Below are positions 1-11,478 of a stretch of DNA of 64,000 nucleotides, piece by piece. The DNA is from Stereocaulon alpinum (lineage: Eukaryota > Ascomycota > Lecanoromycetes > Lecanorales > Stereocaulaceae): assembly GCA_018257865.1 (NCBI GenBank), contig JAEUBA010000019.1:186001-250000 (forward strand). Direction: 5' to 3'. The notes beneath the pieces are model-generated. The model was not told the DNA's origin, did not search any database, and saw only the letters and a list, made by a program, of their open reading frames with translations. A program made the translations under genes and the position numbers. Within the stretch, counting starts at the first letter, position 1, and each line of letters starts with the position of its first letter.

Positions 1-547
1 ATCTTGGAAGCGACCTCCCTTGCTGCCCAGCAATGCCTCGAATTTGACACCGTAGGAGGAACAATCTTCCAATGAAATGAATGTAAAACAATGAGAAGGA
101 TACCTTTGCTTGAGTAGATCAGTGTAGCTTCCCATGTTCATGTGCTCAATCACAGTAGATTGATCAATGAACAATAAATGCAAATTGTAGCCAGCATGAC
201 GGCCCTGCTGGACTCGATTTCGTAGCTGCTGATCGAGAACATGTACGAGCGTGGTGGAGGAGACTCCGAAAGAGACTGGTAACAGAAGAGTCTTCTGTGA
301 TTCCATGAAGCCACCACGTATCTTGCCCATCTCTAGTCTTTTCAGGACCTTTGTTGTAACATACTTGAGGAAGCATTCCCTATGAGGGAATAAGCGAACA
401 ACTTACAACCATACAAAAGGCTGCGGGTACAAACCTGCAAAGGTGCTCCGCACGCACTACCAGCTCTGCCTCCGAGCTTCGACATCTTGCACATGATGCT
501 TGCTGGCTCATATGTTGGTGTTTGGTAGTGTGAGGCATGTTTTCCAT
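1..547 (-). CDS. NCS2: Cytoplasmic tRNA 2-thiolation protein 2 (Ncs2/Ctu2), 5' part only
   Basis: Ncs2/Ctu2 partners Ncs6/Ctu1 to thiolate the wobble uridine (U34) of cytosolic tRNAs for Lys, Glu and Gln, using sulfur delivered by Urm1. Exon 1 is 547-435, an intron lies at 434-380 (GT..AG), and exon 2 runs from 379 off the left edge. The joined frame gives 164 codons. The N-terminus has a CARC motif followed by HLCRECF, the Cys pairs seen at the start of this family. Next come LLLPVSFGVSS and VLDQQLRNRV, the conserved PP-loop-like strand and helix, then YPSHCFTFISLED. The start is the ATG at 547; a second in-frame ATG lies 12 codons downstream and could also be used. The C-terminal part is missing only because the window ends. 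It is divergent from the gene at 835, 287 bp away. Confidence 0.85.
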
Positions 548-834
548 GCTGGCCTTGCAATCCCAGTGCTGTGTAAAAGTCAGAGGAATCTGGGAGCAAG
601 GCGCAATCAATTGCAAGGCTAAACTGCGGGTGTCGGGATCTGCCGCCAAGCTTCTAGCCGCAGCTTCGTACAGCTTCAGCCTTCACCGTGTTTACTAGCT
701 GCTCTGCATAACTGCCTAACTCTTACGAATCTTAATGTTTCTCAGCCTGTTCATCTGATATCTTAAAGGAATGACACTGCACTTCAGGAGCCGCGCACAC
801 CGTTCCTCCGCAACCGGATAGGGCGTTCCCAAAT
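548..834. promoter_or_regulatory. Shared divergent promoter region, NCS2 and PTM1-like gene
   Basis: This 287-bp stretch separates two start codons facing away from each other. I see no reading frame that looks coding and no element I can name. By position it must carry both promoters. Confidence 0.5.
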
Positions 835-2729
835 ATGAAGACGTGTTATGAGCTATGGCTGACGCTGGCTCTCTTGTCCTGCTATGCTATAGCTGGCGAG
901 GTCCAAATTGTGATTGTCTTTTGCCTTGTAAATTCTCGCAATTTGCTAACGTGCTTGCAGACACAAAGAGAGCAAGATAGACAGCAATGCAATGGAATGT
1001 ACAGCAAAAGCGCTTGGGGAGGAGACGTGGACCCGTTCATCCTTACAACGTTCATCAAGACCACCCCGGAGGGCGACGAAGACCCGTTGGTTAGCCTGGT
1101 TGTCTTCGAATGGAGAGACGAGGACCTGGTGGGACGGTGGCCAAATGACGACGCTCCCAAGGTATGCACGCCGGTAACGACCGAGCAGTTGGGGTCTGAC
1201 AGTGGTGATTTGCAGAAAGTGTTCATATGCGATGAGGCCGCAGTCAACGATCAATTTTGCGATTCGGCACATATCGGGGAGTTTGTTTTAAGCCCAAACG
1301 TTTCAGAAGCAGCCAGGAGTCCAGTCCTGACTAAGTCGGTCCACCTCAAGAATCCAGAGCCCCTGAATTACCCAGTCACGAAGACAGGGTACTATTGCGT
1401 TGGTACTTTCGGTTTCTCCGCTAGCGAGTACAAGGCTGTTGTGGAGTTCAGAAATGCATATGGAGAACTACAAGCTGCACAGATTGCGAAGCTTCCCTTT
1501 TATGGAGGCCTCACTATCGTTTATGCGGTAATGGGAATGTCCGTCGTCCAAGCATACCCACAGTCGTATGGAGCTAACCACTGGCAGCTTCTGGGCTTTC
1601 CTCTACGTACAGAATCGCCACGACATATGTAAGGCGTAATCCCACTTGTTTCTTCTGCTCCGCTGCTGATGAGCTCCAGTACCTGTGCAGAATTATATCA
1701 CTGCTATCATCGTATTCCTGATAGTCGAGCAACTGATGACTTGGGGCTTCTACGGTACGCAAGCCTTCCACCGTCCTTTCGGGAGCTCAGCTGATATTAT
1801 CAGATTACTCTAACAATCACGGAAACAACATCGGTGCCAAGGTCTTGATGATACTAGTCGCCATCCTCAATGCCGGACGGAATTCGTTCTCCTTCTTCTT
1901 ACTCCTAATCGTCTGCATGGGATACGGCGTCGTCAAGCCCAGTCTTGGCAAGACGATGTGGTACGTTCGAATACTCGCTTTGTGTCATTTTGTCTTCGGG
2001 GTCATTTACGCCGTAGCGAGCTTGACAATCACACCGGACAACGCAGGGCCTCTGGTTCTGCTTGTCATTCTACCCTTGGCAGCTACACTGACGGCCTTTT
2101 ACGTTTGGACCTTGAATTCTCTCAACCTTACAATGAAAGACCTACTTGAGCGAAAACAAAGTGTCAAGGCGATGATGTACAAGAAGCTGTGGTGGTGCAT
2201 TCTAGGCAGCATAATAGTCATCTTCGCATTCTTCTTCCTCAACTCGTTCAGCTTTGCTGGGAGACGCGACCCCGACTTTGTACCAGATCACTGGAAGACC
2301 AGATGGTTCATACTCGATGGATGGTTGAATCTGGTATATTTAGTCGATATCGCCTACGTTGCGTACCTCTGGAGACCAACGGCCAATAATAGGAGATTTG
2401 CCATGAGCGACGAGGTATGGACTGCTCTGATCCTTCACGGCTGCGCGCTAACCTCTCCCCAGCTTGCTCAAGACGACGAAGGCTTTGAGATTGCTTCCTT
2501 CGGAGGCTCGCTCGACGAAGAAGATGCCCGCTCGCCAGATGCCATGCATGATGGAGGTTCTCTCTCCCCCATCCCACCAAAACCAGTCAACGAAAGCCAT
2601 CCAGCACGGCAGTCATTAGATGGCGAAACGATATTTGCAGTAGGAGAGGACGCGGACAAGTGGTCGGATGACGACGAGTCGCCTCGAAATTCAGCAGAAA
2701 GGACAAAATTGACGGGCAAAGACAAATGA
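835..2729 (+). CDS. Lung seven-transmembrane family protein (Ptm1/GPR107-like)
   Basis: This is a Golgi/endosomal membrane protein of the family containing yeast Ptm1 and animal GPR107/TMEM87. Exons are 835-900, 961-1538, 1588-1628, 1680-1754, 1804-2414 and 2463-2729. They sum to 1638 nt, giving 545 aa. A signal peptide covers about residues 1-21. The luminal domain starts with the family motif CNGMYSKSAWGG and ends near LPFYGGLTIVYAVMG. The helical bundle follows, including FLIVEQLMTWGFYDYSNN and LNAGRNSFSFFLLLIVCMGYG. The cytosolic tail is acidic and Ser-rich. The second, third and fourth introns are firm because joining restores continuous family sequence. The first and last are multiples of three and open, so they are inferred from splice signals (gctaac branch site at 945-950) and family length. 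Donors at 901 and 1539 are GTCC-type. Precise cargo or ligand is unknown. Confidence 0.88.
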
Positions 2730-3103
2730 TACGCTTTCCCCGTTCCAACCACTCGCACTCCGCATAGATCCCGTTCCATTTCGTAGATACGTGGGATATA
2801 CGGACGTCAATGATCATAGGCGTCCACTGCTTCCATTAAGAAGAGTCGTGGCGGAGTCGATTGCCAAGGACAGCATGAGGTTGACTGGCAATAGCAGATG
2901 TTTCTCCTGACTATCGCCTTTTTATTCAAGAAGCTATTTGTCTTCGGACTATCCATAGAATGGTACTGCTAGAAAGATGAGTACGCAAGGCGTCCAGGAT
3001 GGGTATCTTTGATATATGTAAAGCCAACTCGATAGCGACTTGAACGCAGTATTCGCCTTGCATTCGTAAATTCTGCTCTCTCTTTGAATCGTGAACGTCT
3101 CCA

Positions 3104-3658
3104 TCATTTTTTTCCCTTCTTCTTCTTTCCGCCTCCGCCTCCTCCACCCTTATCTCCACCCTTGATCTGACCCTGCCCACCCTTCGCCTCTTTTCCGCCC
3201 TCCTTCAGTGCAGCTTTAGACTCCTCCTTCACAGGCGCCTCAACATCTATAGCCCCCTCCTCTGGGCCTTCCTCTTTAGCAGGCAATGCAGCCATCACCC
3301 TCCCGCAGCTCCCCAACGTGGCTACCAATCTTCCCACTTCCGCCGCTTTGTCCGTTTCGTATTTGAGGCATATGCCTGATATCGGGTCGTAGGTTTTGAG
3401 CGTGAGCGTCGCTTTGGGCGGCTGCGGCTGATGGGTTTGGGAGGGCTCTGATGTGGGTGGGGGCGGTGATTTTGATTTTGAGAATTCACGTGAAGGTTTC
3501 TTGGGTAGTGTATATTTGGTCGTTATTCGTGTCTGCACAGGAAATTTAGTCTAGTAGATTGAGAAGTGGGACGGGAAAGGCCTAACGGTGGTGGGGCGGG
3601 CGGAAATTAAGAGTCGCGATTGCTCGAAAAAGGATTGAGCGGTTGGGAGGTAGGGCAT
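3104..3658 (-). CDS. SRP9: Signal recognition particle subunit SRP9/SRP21
   Basis: This is a small RNA-binding subunit of the signal recognition particle, which binds the Alu part of SRP RNA and takes part in elongation arrest during targeting to the ER. Exon 1 is 3658-3587 (24 codons, starting MPYLPTAQSFFEQSRLL) and the intron is 3586-3533. Exon 2 is 3532-3104. The product is 166 aa. The splice joins ARPTT to TRITTKY, which is how fungal SRP9/21 proteins read. The SRP9-21 domain covers about residues 1-95, with the core LKTYDPISGICLKYETDK followed by a helix ending VMAALP. The tail is a Glu/Lys-rich linker ending in a run of glycines and lysines, common in fungal versions. The start lies 176 bp from the divergent gene at 3835. 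Confidence 0.85.
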
Positions 3659-3834
3659 ATTCTTGTATCAGACGTGAATATTGCCAGGTGGTTTGAGAAC
3701 GGTAGCTCTTTCCTCAAGTATAGTTTCTTGAGTGGGCTCCGGAGATACCCCGGTGTTTGCATCTGGGGGCCAAGCATTCGGGATCCAACAGACATCTCTG
3801 ATATTCACCAACAATCAACATTCAGGAACCTACT
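3659..3834. promoter_or_regulatory. Shared divergent promoter, SRP9 and DUF1308 gene
   Basis: A 176-bp spacer lies between two divergent start codons. No coding frame or named element is seen in it; it must serve both genes by position. Confidence 0.5.
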
Positions 3835-5470
3835 ATGGTGGAAGAAGAGATCAATGATACTTCGAGTATCTCTGGAAACAGCCCCACGAATACAGAGATC
3901 CCTGTCAAATTGAATGGAGAAGCTCCATCTACCGATGGCGCCGCACTTGCAGAGGACCTTCTGAAAAGATGCCGCAGCCTACTGACTGAGCTCGCGGACT
4001 TCGGCGCTTTCGTACTAGAGCAGAAGCTGCAGCAAGAACCGGCGATCGAGATACGAAAATTCCAGACTTCTGTAGCTACAGAGCTAAAGTCTCTCGAGAA
4101 GGTAGGCACCCCCTCTCTATCTCCGTCCATGATCATAGCATTTTGGCTCATTGACAGCTTACCAGCTTGCAGAGGCGGATCTGACCTCTGAAAAGGCCAT
4201 TCACACCCTCCGCTCCTCAAACCTGCCGTTCTATTCCGCCATCTGGGAATCTGCAAAAGCTAGCGAGAGTTTGGTGACATTCCACAAACGCTTCTACTGG
4301 GATAACAGACCCACACGGGATTCGAAGAGAGCAGCTCAGAAGAGATGTGCGTTAGTGGACATAGTGGCTCGCAACGGCGAAGAGTGGATTAAGGTGTCTA
4401 CCATTACAGAAAGTCGGCTGGTCTTTGAGATTGCCAAAGCACAATGGGAAGCTGCAGAGTCCTCGTCCAGTGGTAATGAAGAAGCAGACGGGTCTACCCT
4501 GAATGACACTACGAATGGGCGGAAGACATCAACGAGTGAATTTCCGGAGATTGACAGGATCGAGCTGGTCAAAGTGGCCGACGATCTTCTCCGAGCCTCT
4601 AATGCTCACCGGGTTCACTATAAGCACCCCCAGATTCGCTTCGTCCTACCCAAAGTCTCTACCGAACCACCTGAAGAACTTCTTCTTATACTGGATCGTA
4701 TTCGTTCCACGGGAGCAATCATCGACCTTGGACCGCCAGAAGACCGATCCGAGTCTCTAGAAGTCCTAAGGGCAAAAACCTTCTCACGCCTTCTGCCGTC
4801 TCCATACCCTCCATTGACAGATACGCTGAACATTGACTGTACGATCCTTCTCGCCCTTGTCTCCGACCTTTCTCACACAGCGAATCACCCGATTCTACCA
4901 AGTTATAACGCTGCCATTACGCGGCAAATTGAGCTTGAGACCCGTGAGCACCTACTCACTTCAAGTCTTTGGCCGGCCATGGCAGACAAGAAGTTAGTTT
5001 GCACCCAGGAAGCGGCGATTAGAATGATCGAGATAGTAGACACGATTGGTATGCCCAACGAAAAAGCCAGAACAAAATTATTGCTTGTCGACGGCGACGA
5101 AGGACGACAAGGAGAAAGCCTAAGACAAGCATTTGCAATATACAGCGATTATCCTATACCGCCCAAATGGCGCTTGCCAATACGCGTCGTCCCGGCCTCA
5201 TGCTCTGAATCCGACATCAAATCGGCTATCCAAGCCGGCAGTCTACCACCCGTGGCCGAACAAGTAGCTAAGCAATTAACGGATATCAACCGCAGCGTGT
5301 TCATGTATGGATGGATGCAAGGCGTTACAACAGTAAGCTCTAACCGGACAGTGGCTAAGCAGATCGAAGCGATTGTCGAGAAAGAGGGTTCTGGAGCGAT
5401 GGGTCCTGAGATCTGGCTTCGCGAGCCTGCCAGAAGTTTGCTGGGAAAAGAGAAAGAGCGACGCAAATGA
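3835..5470 (+). CDS. DUF1308 protein (C7orf25/UPF0415-like)
   Basis: This conserved eukaryotic family is of uncertain role; its C-terminal DUF1308 region is thought to have a PIN-like fold. Exon 1 is 3835-4101 (89 codons), the intron is 4102-4165 and exon 2 is 4166-5470, giving 523 aa. The acceptor at accag (4161-4165) restores SLEK-LAEADL in frame; the nearer tgacag acceptor would hit a stop. Family landmarks are the helical N-terminal segment RCRSLLTELADFG, then LRSSNLPFYSAIW, and VDIVARNGEEWIKVS. The C-terminal domain contains LNIDCTILLALVSDLSH and a Lys/Leu-rich half. The end is charged. No signal peptide or membrane segment is present, so it is probably cytosolic or nuclear. Confidence 0.8.
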
Positions 5471-6650
5471 TAGGAAGGTAGACAGCGCTAAATCCGAGGG
5501 GCATAATCCCTGCAAGCCGTACGAGAACAGGATGCATCGTCTGGACGCTTGTGCTGATGTACTTCCCAAAGATTGAGCGAGTCCAGATCGCCTTATGCAC
5601 CGGTCCATGGATCTACTATGCGCCGGCATTCCCCTGTCACAAGCCGCTTCCTGGCCCATTAGCGGCACTATTATCGTCGCACCATATCAAGGTCTGGTAA
5701 TGCATCGCCATACAACTAAGCGCACGCCCGGGCGATTATGACGGGGTAAATTCCCGACTCTCTGATGGTCTGTGAGCAGACCCTAGAGGGGAAGTATCCT
5801 ACGCGCGGCAATTGTTACACATGATTAACCAACGCAAATGCCATGGCGAGTCCTTGGAAACGCTCGTGTCTTGCGCATGTGGAAGCAGAAACCACCGTCA
5901 CCATATCTGGCAAGGGTATGTATCTCACCTTGGTAGAGATACAGATTCCCTACGCCCTAAATAAGCTCTAAACCTTAAACGCCTTGTTTCAGGGCACTGG
6001 AGCAGGCCTGTGGACTTTTGAGTGGAAGCATACGTGTTGTCGCCAATGCTCTTTCACGTGCGAGTCGAGGAGAGATGGTGCTGGAAAAGGATTGGTTGTA
6101 TTTCGCTGCATCCGCCAAGCCTACGAATTCTCAGACTCTCTGCAAGTGGGGCACGCAAAGCTCTGACCTTTGCAATCCCACCGACCCAGGCTCAACCTGC
6201 GGCTCATGCATATGGATAGACCTTTCCTTGTTCGCCGCGGGTTTATGTTATCAATGGATTTAGAACGACAAGACTCGTCCTGCTCCCCTCGATGGCATCC
6301 CGCGTCTTTATACTTCCTTCTCGCATGAGCAACCACGACCCGCCTTCCCCTTGATGCGATCGTGTGGCGCCAAGTTCTTTCAGAACTAAACTTGGTGTTC
6401 TCTGGCAGACAGTGTCAGGTCCAAGACTCTAGGCCAACTCATGCTGTAGAACTAGTAGCTTTCATTGAGCAGTGTCGCGGCTCAGTCGGAGAATTGTACC
6501 CACCATTCGTTCAACTAACAACATTCGTTGCGACGGCATTCTACCTAAACAGTAGTAGCCCACTTCTGACAGTCAAAAAGTGGATCGTTCTCCATTGTAC
6601 ATCTCTATGCGGTACGACGACCACTCTGTAGCGCTACATCAATCGCGGTG
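5471..6650. other. Intergenic stretch, nothing recognised
   Basis: About 1.2 kb lies between the DUF1308 gene and the protease gene. It holds only short overlapping ORFs in several frames, none with family motifs or a believable splice pattern. Confidence 0.5.
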
Positions 6651-8265
6651 ATGCCTTATACTTCGATACCAAGACTTCTGCTCACAATCTTTCTATACCT
6701 TCATTACCGTCACATTCGGGCATCAGTAGCTGCCGCCCAGGCACCTCCAGTTATAGGAGAGGCCTATCAAGCCTCGGGTCCCAACGACCCCGGTACCGTC
6801 CCAGGCACGAACATCTCCTATGCGAAGCCCACTGGTGGCAGCTCGGCAGCCGTCACTGAGTATACACCGGCATCATGGTGGCTAGCGAAAGTGATTATCA
6901 GCGGCCAAACCTTTAACCTTGCCGTGGATACTGGATCTGCTGATTTGTCAGTACCACGATTATGTTGCATGTTGCGTGGCTTGGCTAATTCATTGCTTCA
7001 ATGCAGGTGGGTGTATGGACCGAGATGGACTCTCGCTCCGGGCGTGGGTTCCTTGACTTCAACTCGGCCTGCACACACCACTTATGACTGTATAAGAGGC
7101 GCCACCGCCAATTGTTCACCTACTGGCACCTTCAATATTACCTACACATATGGCTTTGGCGCCTCTGGGAACATCATCTCCGACACAGTCAACATCTCAA
7201 ACAACATTGTATCGAACATGGGTGTCGGAGTGGCGGCACAAGTTGGGCAGATAGCGCTGGACGCTGCCCGGTCACCAGACGGATTTCTGGGTCTAGGCTT
7301 CCAAGCTCTCAGCAGGGGTAGGTTTCCAGCAGGAGCTTCCAGAGAAAGACACTTGCTCATTGTGTTGATATAGCAGAGCCTCCGCAGCCTACCTTCATGG
7401 AACGGCTCATGTCTAAGTTGCCTCAACCAATCTTTACGGTTGACTTCATTCCACAGCCTGGTGGCAACAACGTAGCCGAAATCGACTTTGGTTATATCAA
7501 TCCTAATAAGATGAACGGTGATTTGTATACGGCTCCTATCAACAACTCGACCGGTCATTGGCTGGTAGAAAATGTTACCTTTGTAGTGGGCGACCTGGCC
7601 AGATCGACCGACTTGGCTGTGCCGGGTTCGTTCTCGCAAAGCATGATATTTGGTCCGTGATATTCTTGTCACGCTTTCTGGCTACATTCGAATCTTGACT
7701 AATAATGTGCTTACGATAGATACCGGAGGATCCAGTCTCATCGATGTAAACCCCATAGTGGCCGCATCCTATTATTCAGGCGTGCCGGGAGCTTACAATG
7801 TCACCACCCCCACAAGTATCTCCTGGTATTTCAACTGCAACGCTACTCTCCCCGACTTGACATTGCGTATCGGAAATGGTACTGCTGTATATCCCGCTTC
7901 CCAATTGAACCTTCGACTCGGAGCAGGCTGTAAGTGGCCCTGTCCTTGACTCATGGTAATTTTCGACTTTGGATTTATGCTAACGCTTTCGACTTGAAGC
8001 GTGCGACGGCCCCATAGGTTCATGGACTACACTTGGAGGAGGCCCCGGCAACCTGGGTGCTGCGTTCTTTGCGAACTATTTCGTTATTTTCAATCAAGCT
8101 GTCCCGGAGGTTCAGTATGCGCAGTCTTTAGCGGCGCTGGAGGGTGCTGCTGCACAGAAAACCACTTCTCAGCAGCGGCGAGCAAGGGATATTCGTGAGC
8201 GCAAGGCTGGTGTTGATAAAAGCAAGGCAGAGGATCTGATGATGCTGGCTGAGATTGTGGATTGA
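6651..8265 (+). CDS. Secreted-type aspartic protease (pepsin family A1)
   Basis: This is a pepsin-like endopeptidase, probably secreted or cell-wall bound. Exons are 6651-6946, 7007-7317, 7377-7652, 7720-7929 and 8000-8265. They sum to 1359 nt, giving 452 aa. The start is the ATG at 6651, followed by a hydrophobic N-terminus (LLLTIFLYLHY) that reads as a signal peptide or anchor. The first catalytic motif DTGSADLW has Asp at about residue 93 and is completed by the splice at 6946/7007. The second, DTGGSS, has Asp at about 295, with its first base before the intron at 7653-7719. Other hallmarks are DGFLGLGFQALS and IFTVDF. Several N-glycosylation-type sites (NIS, NIT, NNST, NVT) suggest passage through the secretory pathway. 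The end is Gln/Arg/Lys-rich rather than a GPI signal. Only one Cys pair is obvious in the second lobe. Confidence 0.85.
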
Positions 8266-8625
8266 AAAGGATGCTTGCGGCTGCACAAATGCGATGAAGC
8301 TGCATTTGCGATCGAGCCCATTCTCTCCTCTGCTTTACCTTGGTCATGGTTAGACAGCACCTGACCACAATGCATTGCGTGGTTGCGTTCTGATACTAGA
8401 ATGATATCTGACTGTGGCAACTCGTGGCTACTACCGTCGATATCCTCCAAGAGCTTATGTGTCACGGATGCTTTTCGTTGTTCGAAGAAATTGAAGGGTT
8501 GTATAACATTCTTGAAGGCAGACTCCAATCACTACCCTAATCAGCTTCTGCGATCTCTCTGAAGTGAGCTGTCCATCGGAAAGCCAGTTTTCTGACATTC
8601 TCTAACCATATTACCATCTACAAGG

Positions 8626-8850
8626 CTAAGCGTGATGTGCAAGATCTTGCAATACTAAGAGATCGGGTTGCTCAAAAGCCCGACAACAAGGACACTTCTT
8701 TTCCAACACTTTCTCGATGCGAACCGTGGGCATATTGCAGTGAACGTCGATGTTTGCTGCCTTGTATATCGTGGAGCGTATGCTGCAGGTCTGCCAGCTC
8801 TGGGCCTTCGTGTGACGACAGCGAAATACAACGGCTGATTTGTGACACAT
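8626..8850 (-). CDS. Possible small Cys-rich protein
   Basis: A 74-codon ORF begins at the ATG at 8850 (MCHKSAVVFRCRHTKAQSW). The pattern Cys, FRCRH, a single Cys, then KKCPCCR near the end resembles small fungal cysteine/histidine proteins that look like degenerate zinc fingers. It could equally be an exon or remnant of a longer gene. Its neighbours give no clue. The call rests only on the Cys/His pattern and the good start. Confidence 0.3.
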   Translation of the reverse strand: MCHKSAVVFRCRHTKAQSWQTCSIRSTIYKAANIDVHCNMPTVRIEKVLEKKCPCCRAFEQPDLLVLQDLAHHA

Positions 8851-9220
8851 TCTGCCTGGTGGCTTTGGTGCGTTTACGTTTGGGTGGGCAGTATGAAAGA
8901 CTAGTTCGTTATAATAATGTAAGGAGAGAGGAAACGGTGATGCACAAGGTCTTTTAGCATTGCTGTACTAAAACCATTTTCTTTGTACAGCCTCTTTGTC
9001 GAAAATCCTTACAGTGGCATTATTCCTCCAAAGCGTCGAGACCCTCTCACACTCGACAAAGCAGGGAATAATGAATGCTCTAAAGGAAGCAGAAATTGTG
9101 TGCCGCAGTCATATGTATGTCTAACTGAAAAGCCCAATCAAGACAATTAGGAAGTCACTAACCGTCTCGCAGGCAGTATATCACCCTGCATCGCACCCTG
9201 TGTCTCTCGCTTCCCACAGC

Positions 9221-9789
9221 TCAAGAAGTCCTCTGCCGATACGGCGGAGGTGGTCCTCGCTCGTCGCGGTCACGGTCAGCTAGAAATTCACCAAACGTAT
9301 TAGCTATCCCTCTTCCCCATCCATGCACTAGACTCACCTTTCTGATAAGAACATCCTCCCTTCCTCTTCACATCATCATATCCTGGAGGCCTATCCTGTG
9401 CAGCAGGAACCATCTTCAAATCCGAAGCAAGCCACCACCCATCTTGCTCTTGACGTCCCCTCCTGCCATAAACCTCTTGTCCGTTGGCTCTTTGTAAGAG
9501 ATACTCGGGTTCTCCGTCATTGTTATATCGACCTTCCCTGATGTAGTAGGTTTCGGGGGCTTGGCCATGATGTTGCGTGTTGTAGTCGTACCGGGACCAG
9601 ACTGCACCGCCGATGCGGTATTGGGGGGTGTAGATCTGCAGGTTAAATATGTGAGGGGACGTACGGTGGAGCAAGGCGAATTCTGTGAATCATCCTGGGT
9701 TTCGAACTTACTGGCTGACGGTTCACCCGTGGGCCGTTGTGATGGAATTCATATTGTTCTTGGAGCGGTTTCCCCTAGAACCATGGCAT
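9221..9789 (-). pseudogene. PPxY cluster copy 1: small paralogous gene with in-frame TAG at codon 5
   Basis: This is the first of five related minus-strand genes. Reading from the ATG at 9789, exon 1 is 9789-9712, intron 9711-9636, exon 2 9635-9338, intron 9337-9280 and exon 3 9279-9221. The sum is exactly 145 codons. Codon 5 is TAG (MPWF-stop), where the intact copies continue, so either this copy is dead or its real start lies elsewhere. Exon 2 carries the shared core ETYYIREGR, GEPEYLLQ, NGQEVYG, GWWLASDLKMVP, then RPPGYDD. Exon 3 ends in a charged stretch and PPPPYR, matching the tails of copies 3 and 4. Function is unknown. RPPGY and PPPPY fit the PPxY motif that WW domains bind. Confidence 0.6.
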
Positions 9790-10007
9790 GTTAACGATTG
9801 TTGAAAGAATGAGTAACGGTTGAAGCTGTTTCTATGGCTATCAAGAGATGCACAGCCGCTGATAGAAAGAGGTTGATTGATGTAAGAAGGAAAAGGACTG
9901 TGATAGGGAATGTTATTGAGAGCTTGCAGAAAGCAGACATCGCAGTAACACACACGTTGCCACTCTCCTGAATGAAGCGCATGACACAGAAAGTGTCCGA
10001 TTTTCCA

Positions 10008-10016
10008 TGATCAGAT
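10008..10016. promoter_or_regulatory. TGATCAGAT element upstream of cluster copy 1
   Basis: The nonamer TGATCAGAT lies about 220 bp upstream of the copy 1 start codon. The same word occurs once upstream of copies 2, 3 and 4 at similar distances, so it is either a shared promoter element or a relic of duplication. Confidence 0.4.
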
Positions 10017-10059
10017 GCCACTATTAATGGTGTACTCTCGGAATAAGATCATCGTCAAG

Positions 10060-10495
10060 TGCCCGAGCATGATGCACGGGCAGCGCATACTTCCCAGCAG
10101 GGATGATAGCACCTCGGCGCCGCTGAACCAGCCAGTACCACTATCATATTGCTGGAATGATCCCCTGTAGACTTCTTGACCGTTGACTCGTGGCAGCGTA
10201 TATTCACGTGATCATAGCGAGCTGCGGTGTTTAGTAGATTTCGGCTGGACGCGCTGGGTCGTGGTTCTGGATAATGCGGTTGTTATGGGAATATGGTGCT
10301 GCGTTGATGTGGTAACGGTCGTTGTAGAGCTGTATGGAGGCATTTCGGTGGATAGGCCCGAACGGGTCAGAATAGATGGTTGGGTGGTGGGTGCTTAGTT
10401 ACCGGTCGACGGTTATGCGTGGGGATTACAGTCTTATCATGGTATCGTTGCAATCTGTATCTTCGGCGCGCGATGGACCTGTTCCAGGAAACCAT
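10060..10495 (-). pseudogene. PPxY cluster copy 2: disrupted paralogue
   Basis: Exon 1 (10495-10403, 31 codons, starting MVSWNRSIARRRY) matches copy 3 in length and copy 4 in its first residues. It ends at a GT donor, with an intron at 10402-10330 to a CAG acceptor. Exon 2 starts LYNDRYHINAAPYS and reaches PAEIY, where the family continues with YI. Here the frame is lost: a TAA follows at once and a TGA soon after. The family sequence resumes in a shifted frame as EYTLPRVNGQEVY and then GTGWFSG. At least one small deletion is needed to explain this. The PPxY tail is no longer recognisable, so the 3' boundary is approximate. Confidence 0.6.
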
Positions 10496-10772
10496 CTTGG
10501 CAGGAGGTGACGCTAAGGTATTCTGCATCCTGGGGTAAAGATGGTGGTTGTCGTAACAGGTATACTGGTTGCAATTGGGAAAATTATCGATGTGGGGAAA
10601 GGAATGGTTGTAGAACAAAATGTCCACAGGGTTTGCAGAAGACAGATATCCAGAGATTGATATAAGGTGGTAGTACAAGTGGCCACCATCATGGACGTTT
10701 CACGTATCACCTACCTAGGGTCAGCTGCCTCCGAGAATGAAGCACCGTATTGGTACGACCGGAACTCAAGTG

Positions 10773-10781
10773 TGATCAGAT
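10773..10781. promoter_or_regulatory. TGATCAGAT element upstream of cluster copy 2
   Basis: This copy of the shared nonamer lies about 280 bp upstream of the copy 2 start. Confidence 0.4.
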
Positions 10782-10934
10782 GCGTAAAGATTGGTGCCAA
10801 TAAAGAACGATTGGCATTAGGGGATTGACCTGATGCTCAGACTTTAACGTTCTGGCATGCTAAGGTAAGATACGGGCTGGTATTTCTTGGTCTACTATTC
10901 TCCGTTCTCTATGCATCCCATCTCAGTAGGCCCT

Positions 10935-11459
10935 CTAACGGTAAGGTGGTGGAGGTGGTCGCGGAATACTATGGTCACTTCTCCTATGCTCAGCGCTCCG
11001 ACGATAGGCTGACGGTGGCCCTCGATCGCCACGGTCTCCATGCCCTTCATCTCCCCTTTCATGATAGCTTGGTGGCCTATTAAGAGAATTAGGTACCATC
11101 TTCAGCTTTGTCGTCAGAAACCACCCATCGACTTCTTGACCGTCACGCGTTTGTAGAGAATATTCAGGGTAGCCGTCGGCTTGGTGGCGACCAGCTTTGA
11201 TATAGTAGATTGGAGCCTTTTTGCCGTAATACTGTTCCTCAACATGATCGCTTGACTTGTACACCGCTAGGCCACGCACGTAGCCGTAACCGAAGATCTG
11301 CAAATTGTAAGCGGCTTTATTCTGCTGAATCTCTTACCTGGACCCCATATTCAGCTTATCGCTCACCGGATGGTTCGCCTGAACGGCACGTATGTGTCGT
11401 TCATAGTCTGCGTTCTCGCGGTCGGCCCGAGCCTGACGTGATTCCCAGAATGGTGGCAT
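10935..11459 (-). CDS. PPxY cluster copy 3: intact small protein
   Basis: This is an intact member of the local family. Exon 1 is 11459-11367 (31 codons, MPPFWESRQARADREN...), intron 11366-11298, exon 2 11297-10935, giving 151 aa. Exon 1 is charged and helical-looking and ends RHIRAVQANHP; copy 4 ends exon 1 with the near-identical RHIRAVEALNP. The core in exon 2 reads IYYIKAGRHQADGYPEYSLQ, then DGQEVDGWFLTTKLKMVP. The tail has RPPSY, an Asp/Arg/His-rich stretch (repeated GDRGD), and ends PPPPPYR. Both proline motifs fit PPxY. There is no signal peptide. I do not recognise the family; the alternating aromatic and Gly pattern suggests a small beta-barrel, but that is a guess. An 18-bp tandem repeat lies just upstream. 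Confidence 0.7.
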
Positions 11460-11478
11460 CTTAGGACTGATACGAGTT

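Noticed and set aside
9300..9674. Copy 1 of the cluster as a simple 124-codon ORF from 9674
   Set aside because: Its first residues come from the intron and its last 20 residues lack the PPxY tail; the three-exon model matches copies 3 and 4 better.
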